Positions 61,222 through 63,974 of a stretch of DNA of 63,974 bases are shown in pieces. The position numbers and the translations under genes are program-made. The DNA is from a virus. The DNA is taken from the IMG/VR virus record IMGVR_UViG_3300029319_000033, positions 1 to 63,974 of that record; one strand, written 5' to 3'. The notes under the pieces were generated by a model. That model was not told the origin of the DNA, did no database searches, and saw only the letters and a program-made list of their open reading frames with translations. Numbering within the stretch: position 1 is the stretch's first letter; each line of letters begins with the position of its first letter.

Positions 61222-61769
61222 TATATTTTGTCTTTTATATGCTCATACATAGAAGTGCCAAGTTGCTCACCGAATTTAGAGTCAGATTTGTAATGTGCTT
61301 TGGCTACGTTTCTACTATAAGATATATCTTTAGCTTCTTTCATAAAATCTTTTGAAGCCTCCGGATATTTATCTGCTAATACTTTACCAATTAAAAAACC
61401 TTGTGCTGAATGACCTGATGGATATGATGGAGTTTTCATAGTTTTAAGTTCTATATCATCAAGTTCCACTCCAAGTTCTTCAGCAACAATTTTAGGTCTA
61501 GGTCTTTTATAGAAATTTTTAAGATCCATTATTGGTTTATCACTTTCATTAATTAGTGTTTTTACAAGTTTACTAGGATATTCTATATTGTTTTTTTCTG
61601 CAACAGACTTAAACGCAGTAAACACATCATCTTTATCCTCTACAAACTTTCTATCACTTTTTATTTTTTTAAGTTCTTTTATTTCTTTAAAAGTACCTAA
61701 TGATTTATTTCCGGGAGGTTTCTTTTTTTTAAACTTACTTATATTAAAATCTTTAAATAAATCTTTCAT
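61221..61769 (-). CDS. PAP2-family phosphatase
   Basis: 182 residues. All three signature motifs are perfect: K84-x6-R91-P92, P117-S118-G119-H120, and S152-R153-x5-H159-x3-D163. No membrane segments are visible, unlike lipid phosphatases, so it is more like the soluble class A/haloperoxidase-type members. The Lys-rich N-terminus (1-45) may be a tether. The substrate is unknown and could be a lipid, a nucleotide or polyphosphate. It touches the 90-residue gene and is 2 bases from the next. Confidence 0.8.
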   Translation of the reverse strand: MKDLFKDFNISKFKKKKPPGNKSLGTFKEIKELKKIKSDRKFVEDKDDVFTAFKSVAEKNNIEYPSKLVKTLINESDKPIMDLKNFYKRPRPKIVAEELGVELDDIELKTMKTPSYPSGHSAQGFLIGKVLADKYPEASKDFMKEAKDISYSRNVAKAHYKSDSKFGEQLGTSMYEHIKDKI

Positions 61770-61770
61770 C

Positions 61771-61926
61771 TTACCTTCTGTACTTAGGACTTTTTACTTT
61801 TCTACCTTTATTCTTATCACTAGTTCTAGGGATTAAACCTCTAGCTTTAGCTTGAGCTTTTTCACTAAATCCTAATTTTTTACCAGATTTAATTTTTTTC
61901 TTTATTGTTTCAACTTTTGCGACCAT
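61771..61926 (-). CDS. Basic microprotein
   Basis: 51 residues, Lys/Arg-rich (MVAKVETIKKKIKSGKKLGF at the start). Begins inside the previous gene's end. Probably binds nucleic acid; no family. Confidence 0.5.
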   Translation of the reverse strand: MVAKVETIKKKIKSGKKLGFSEKAQAKARGLIPRTSDKNKGRKVKSPKYRR

Positions 61927-62194
61927 GCTTTCTCCTTATAGCTTCTTTACCTCTTTTAGCTATTGCAGCCTGTTGTGGTTTTTTAGCGAACCTAGCTCTT
62001 TGCTCCATTACAGTTAATATCTGTATCTTTCTAGCAAAAGGTTTATTTATTTTTTTAACTTTAGCAACTGTAGCTCTAGCGTCTGCAGGAGTTGCATACT
62101 TTATTCTGACGGTATCTTTAGGATTTTCATCAGTATACAATCTTCTACCAGAGCCTTTAGGTTTTTTACCAGTACCAATTTTAGGATCTGCCAT
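61910..62194 (-). CDS. Basic protein, conserved-looking
   Basis: 94 residues. GRRLYTDENPKDTVRIKYAT and DARATVAKVKKINKPFARKI resemble small proteins common in marine phages and large viruses, by memory only. Strongly basic, likely DNA-binding or packaged. Part of a run of eight basic small genes. Confidence 0.55.
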   Translation of the reverse strand: MADPKIGTGKKPKGSGRRLYTDENPKDTVRIKYATPADARATVAKVKKINKPFARKIQILTVMEQRARFAKKPQQAAIAKRGKEAIRRKHGRKS

Positions 62195-62195
62195 T

Positions 62196-62315
62196 TTATT
62201 TTTTCTTAGAGTTCATAGACTTTAAAATCTTATCAATCTTATTAGCTTGAGCTTTATGAATCCTAGATGAAGATTTTAATTGTTTTGATATCTCTCTTAA
62301 TTTTTTAGAGTCCAT
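62196..62315 (-). CDS. Basic helical microprotein
   Basis: 39 residues, Lys/Ser-rich and helical (MDSKKLREISKQLKSSSR). ATG with A-rich leader, one base from the next gene. Unknown. Confidence 0.5.
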   Translation of the reverse strand: MDSKKLREISKQLKSSSRIHKAQANKIDKILKSMNSKKK

Positions 62316-62317
62316 AA

Positions 62318-62488
62318 TTATTTTTTCTTTTTAGATGACTTACCATAATTAGCAGCACCCACTTTTCTACATTTAGCAATAGCACCACTAGCATAAGCTG
62401 ATGGGAATACTCTATACCTAGCTTTCACCTTGTGGTAGCATGCATCCTTTAGTTTAAAAGGTGATTCTTCTTCTTTATTTTCCTTCAT
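62318..62488 (-). CDS. Basic microprotein with two cysteines
   Basis: 56 residues. SPFKLKDACYHKVKARYRVF and SGAIAKCRKVGAANYGKS resemble a small family seen in marine phages, by memory. Basic, Cys-containing, possibly a packaged DNA-binding protein. The start overlaps the next gene by 4 bases. Confidence 0.55.
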   Translation of the reverse strand: MKENKEEESPFKLKDACYHKVKARYRVFPSAYASGAIAKCRKVGAANYGKSSKKKK

Positions 62489-62649
62489 TTCTTTTTATTT
62501 TTATATGGAAATAATATGTTTAATGCATCCCTTCTACCCTCACATCCACAAGGTATATTTAATCCTTCAGATACTCTATCTACCATACTCTTAATACCAG
62601 TGGCTTTTGTAAATTTTTCTATACTATCTCCTAATCCTCTTGATTTCAT
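62485..62649 (-). CDS. Small CGC-motif protein
   Basis: 54 residues from ATG at 62649, starting MKSRGLGDSIEKF; a longer ORF from 62682 would overlap the upstream gene by 29 bases and is less likely. IPCGCEGRRDALN holds two close cysteines (possible metal or redox site). This form occurs widely in marine phages by memory; function unknown. Confidence 0.6.
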   Translation of the reverse strand: MKSRGLGDSIEKFTKATGIKSMVDRVSEGLNIPCGCEGRRDALNILFPYKNKKK

Positions 62650-62653
62650 AATA

Positions 62654-62938
62654 TTAACATTTCCACCTACGCCTTGCAGCACAGATTCTTTTTTCTGGTG
62701 TTTTTGAACAATTTATTCTATGCATTTTCATTTGACCTCTTGACCTAGCACAAAAAGATTTTTTTCTTTTACCACCTTGAGGTTGTGGTGGTTTTAAATT
62801 ACCACCTGTTTCTCTATTGTACGCAGCCCTACCTGCAGCTGTCATTCCGGCACCTTCTTTTGCTGTAAGGAAGTGTCGACCCTTGCCTTTGGTAGTCTTC
62901 CTTAATTTAGTAAATGGTGAGCTTGTTTGAATATACAT
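62654..62938 (-). CDS. Basic DUF6321-like protein
   Basis: 94 residues. LTAKEGAGMTAAGRAAYNRE (about 24-43), GGNLKPPQPQGG and KSFCARSRGQM match the DUF6321-type layout from memory. It is Gly/Arg/Lys-rich with four cysteines. Possibly a packaged basic protein. Function unknown. Confidence 0.6.
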   Translation of the reverse strand: MYIQTSSPFTKLRKTTKGKGRHFLTAKEGAGMTAAGRAAYNRETGGNLKPPQPQGGKRKKSFCARSRGQMKMHRINCSKTPEKRICAARRRWKC

Positions 62939-62940
62939 AA

Positions 62941-63414
62941 TTATTGTTTACATGTGCAGTTACATTCAGTACAACAATCTGTTACACTAATATTTATAAT
63001 ATCAGCTTCACACATCTTTTGGTATAATCTTTTAAATGCTGGTGTTGAACTACTTAAATTGTTATTTTGATCAAATCTATTAGATTTAACGGAATCGGCT
63101 ACAAGTAAGCAACCATCAGTATGATCGTCATCATTTCCTATGTGAATGTAAACATACTGAAAATTAGGGACATCATGAAGCATGAAATGATAGTCGAACC
63201 AAGGGTATTTGTTTCTATACTTCTTTGTTAACTCACTAAGCACTTCACGCTTTGCTACTTTATAAGTGCCTTCAGGTATCCTAGTTTCACCTTTCACCTT
63301 TTCTTCTCTATATTCATCCTCCAGTGTAAAACATTCAAACTCTCCGTCAACAAATAATAAACCTAGAGTAGTATCACTCTGGCTACTAAATCTTTTTAAT
63401 TCTAGTTTCATCAC
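62941..63414 (-). CDS. DUF5675-like protein, candidate lysis protein
   Basis: 157 residues. ELKRFSSQSDTTLGLLFVDG, FTLEDEYREEKVKGETRIPE and GTYKVAKRE give the DUF5675 layout; HIGNDDDHTDGCLLVAD holds His and Asp residues as possible active-site. The Cys-rich end (CCTECNCTCK) is unusual and may bind metal. Relatives are phage proteins of uncertain role, possibly acting on the cell wall. It overlaps the next gene by 4 bases. Confidence 0.65.
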   Translation of the reverse strand: MMKLELKRFSSQSDTTLGLLFVDGEFECFTLEDEYREEKVKGETRIPEGTYKVAKREVLSELTKKYRNKYPWFDYHFMLHDVPNFQYVYIHIGNDDDHTDGCLLVADSVKSNRFDQNNNLSSSTPAFKRLYQKMCEADIINISVTDCCTECNCTCKQ

Positions 63415-63728
63415 CTATCTTTTTTATTGTAAAGATCTTTTTGTAAATCTTCAATATGTTTCCTGAGATCTTTAACATCTTCCTCTAAATCACTAACATG
63501 ATCTAGCATCCAAGCATGATTTAAATCATACTCTTTCCTCTCTATTGCAGCTGGTGGCAATAGCTTTGCCTCTTCGATGTCATTTTGTAATTTAAAATAC
63601 ATGCCACCCAATGTAAATATTGCTGCAACGATTAAACCTATAGATTTTAGTGTTAAATGAAAATCAGGCTTACCATCACCATCCACATCAACTCCCATAT
63701 TTGTACCACTCCCTAGTTCTTGTGCCAT
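63411..63728 (-). CDS. Membrane protein with coiled coil, spanin- or holin-like
   Basis: 105 residues. DVDGDGKPDF (14-23) is a calcium-loop-like motif. A membrane span is at about 29-46 (SIGLIVAAIFTLGGMYF) and the rest is a coiled coil. An inner-membrane anchor with a periplasmic coiled coil would fit an i-spanin, but an outer partner was not found. It is the first gene after the giant protein on the late strand. Confidence 0.55.
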   Translation of the reverse strand: MAQELGSGTNMGVDVDGDGKPDFHLTLKSIGLIVAAIFTLGGMYFKLQNDIEEAKLLPPAAIERKEYDLNHAWMLDHVSDLEEDVKDLRKHIEDLQKDLYNKKDR

Positions 63729-63779
63729 ATTTTATATTGTTTTATATCTTTAGTATTACTTATTTTTATGTTTTTTTAA

Positions 63780-63974
63780 TTATCTTCTTCTTCTTCTTTT
63801 ATCTTGATCAGAAGATCCTCTTCTTCTATCACCTTTATCCTTATCTTCATCTAATCCTCTTCTCCTATCTTGCAACTTAGCTTCTCTATTTTTTCTCCTA
63901 GTCTCAGAGGCTTTTCTATAACCTTCTTTTCTTCTAGCATCTTTAGCAGTAGTTTTAATCAATTCGTGTTCATG
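63780..63974 (-). CDS. C-terminal end of the giant polyvalent protein (across the join)
   Basis: This continues the frame that starts at 6770: codon phase matches at the join, and the repeated 101 bases encode the same residues (HEHELIKTTAKDARR). The tail is very Arg/Asp-rich and ends in five Arg before the stop at 63780-63782, a DNA-binding-like tail. Only bases up to 63873 are unique; 63874-63974 repeat the window's start. Confidence 0.9.
   Translation of the reverse strand, partial: HEHELIKTTAKDARRKEGYRKASETRRKNREAKLQDRRRGLDEDKDKGDRRRGSSDQDKRRRRR
63874..63974. repeat. Terminal direct repeat, right copy
   Basis: Same 101 bases as 1-101 with one mismatch at 63972 (A for G). Confidence 0.95.

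Noticed and set aside
61905-62225. 106-codon plus-strand ORF, hydrophobic
   Set aside because: Antisense shadow of a basic Lys-rich gene; Lys codons read backwards as Phe/Leu, giving a false membrane protein. The same applies to plus-strand ORFs over 1-39 kb.
1-63974. Integrase, repressor or attachment site of a temperate phage
   Set aside because: No integrase or repressor-like gene was seen; the lone tRNA is not flanked by a repeat suggestive of att sites.

Overview
The window is, as far as the sequence shows, one complete tailed-phage genome of about 63.87 kb, presented as a linear cut of a circular or circularly permuted molecule. The first 101 bases return as the last 101 with one mismatch, and a giant reading frame open at base 1 continues in frame across the join to a stop at 63780-63782. 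The DNA is A+T rich. Many starts follow A-rich stretches with no clear Shine-Dalgarno sequence, which with the gene content points to a host in the Bacteroidota and probably an aquatic setting. A short-tailed (podovirus-type) particle is inferred from three probable ejection proteins and the absence of a tail tape measure, sheath or tube gene. Similarity to Cellulophaga podoviruses or crAss-like phages is a family-level inference, not a search result.

Layout. Two gene arms diverge from a 545-base non-coding region at 43003-43547. The rightward arm (43548-60934) is the early/middle arm. It begins with about 30 very small, often overlapping genes, including several zinc-ribbon and membrane microproteins and a membrane-anchored staphylococcal-nuclease homologue. 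It then has a terminator, an odd class II tRNA gene, a double-psi-barrel-like secreted protein and a TIGR03032-type beta-propeller protein. These are followed by an HTH protein plus sigma factor pair, a recombination/replication block (Rad52-like annealing protein, PD-(D/E)XK exonuclease, SSB-like protein, primase-helicase, endonuclease I-like nuclease) and a class I ribonucleotide reductase (nrdB, nrdA). No DNA polymerase, RNA polymerase or integrase was seen.

The leftward arm (43002 down to 1, then across the join from 63973 to 60949) is the late arm. It starts with small basic proteins and a GroEL-GroES pair. Lysine-rich and host-interface genes follow: a 3TM-type holin, a BspA-like repeat protein and an S74-chaperone fibre. 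Next come terminase, portal, a fibre cassette, scaffold, capsid, neck/tail proteins, a 2878-residue tail protein and the ejection proteins, the last being a 2287-residue polyvalent protein with a zinc-peptidase motif. After the join come a coiled-coil membrane protein, a DUF5675-like protein, a run of tiny basic proteins and a complete PAP2 phosphatase. The two arms converge at 60934/60949.

Regulation visible in the DNA. Three near-identical 39-bp promoter-like boxes precede the first early genes. A 49-bp imperfect palindrome upstream of the late arm recurs, in the same orientation to the genes it faces, immediately before the HTH/sigma operon. A 32-bp TA-rich leader is repeated in front of three structural genes. 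Together they suggest an early programme, then an HTH/sigma switch, then late transcription including phage-encoded folding machinery.
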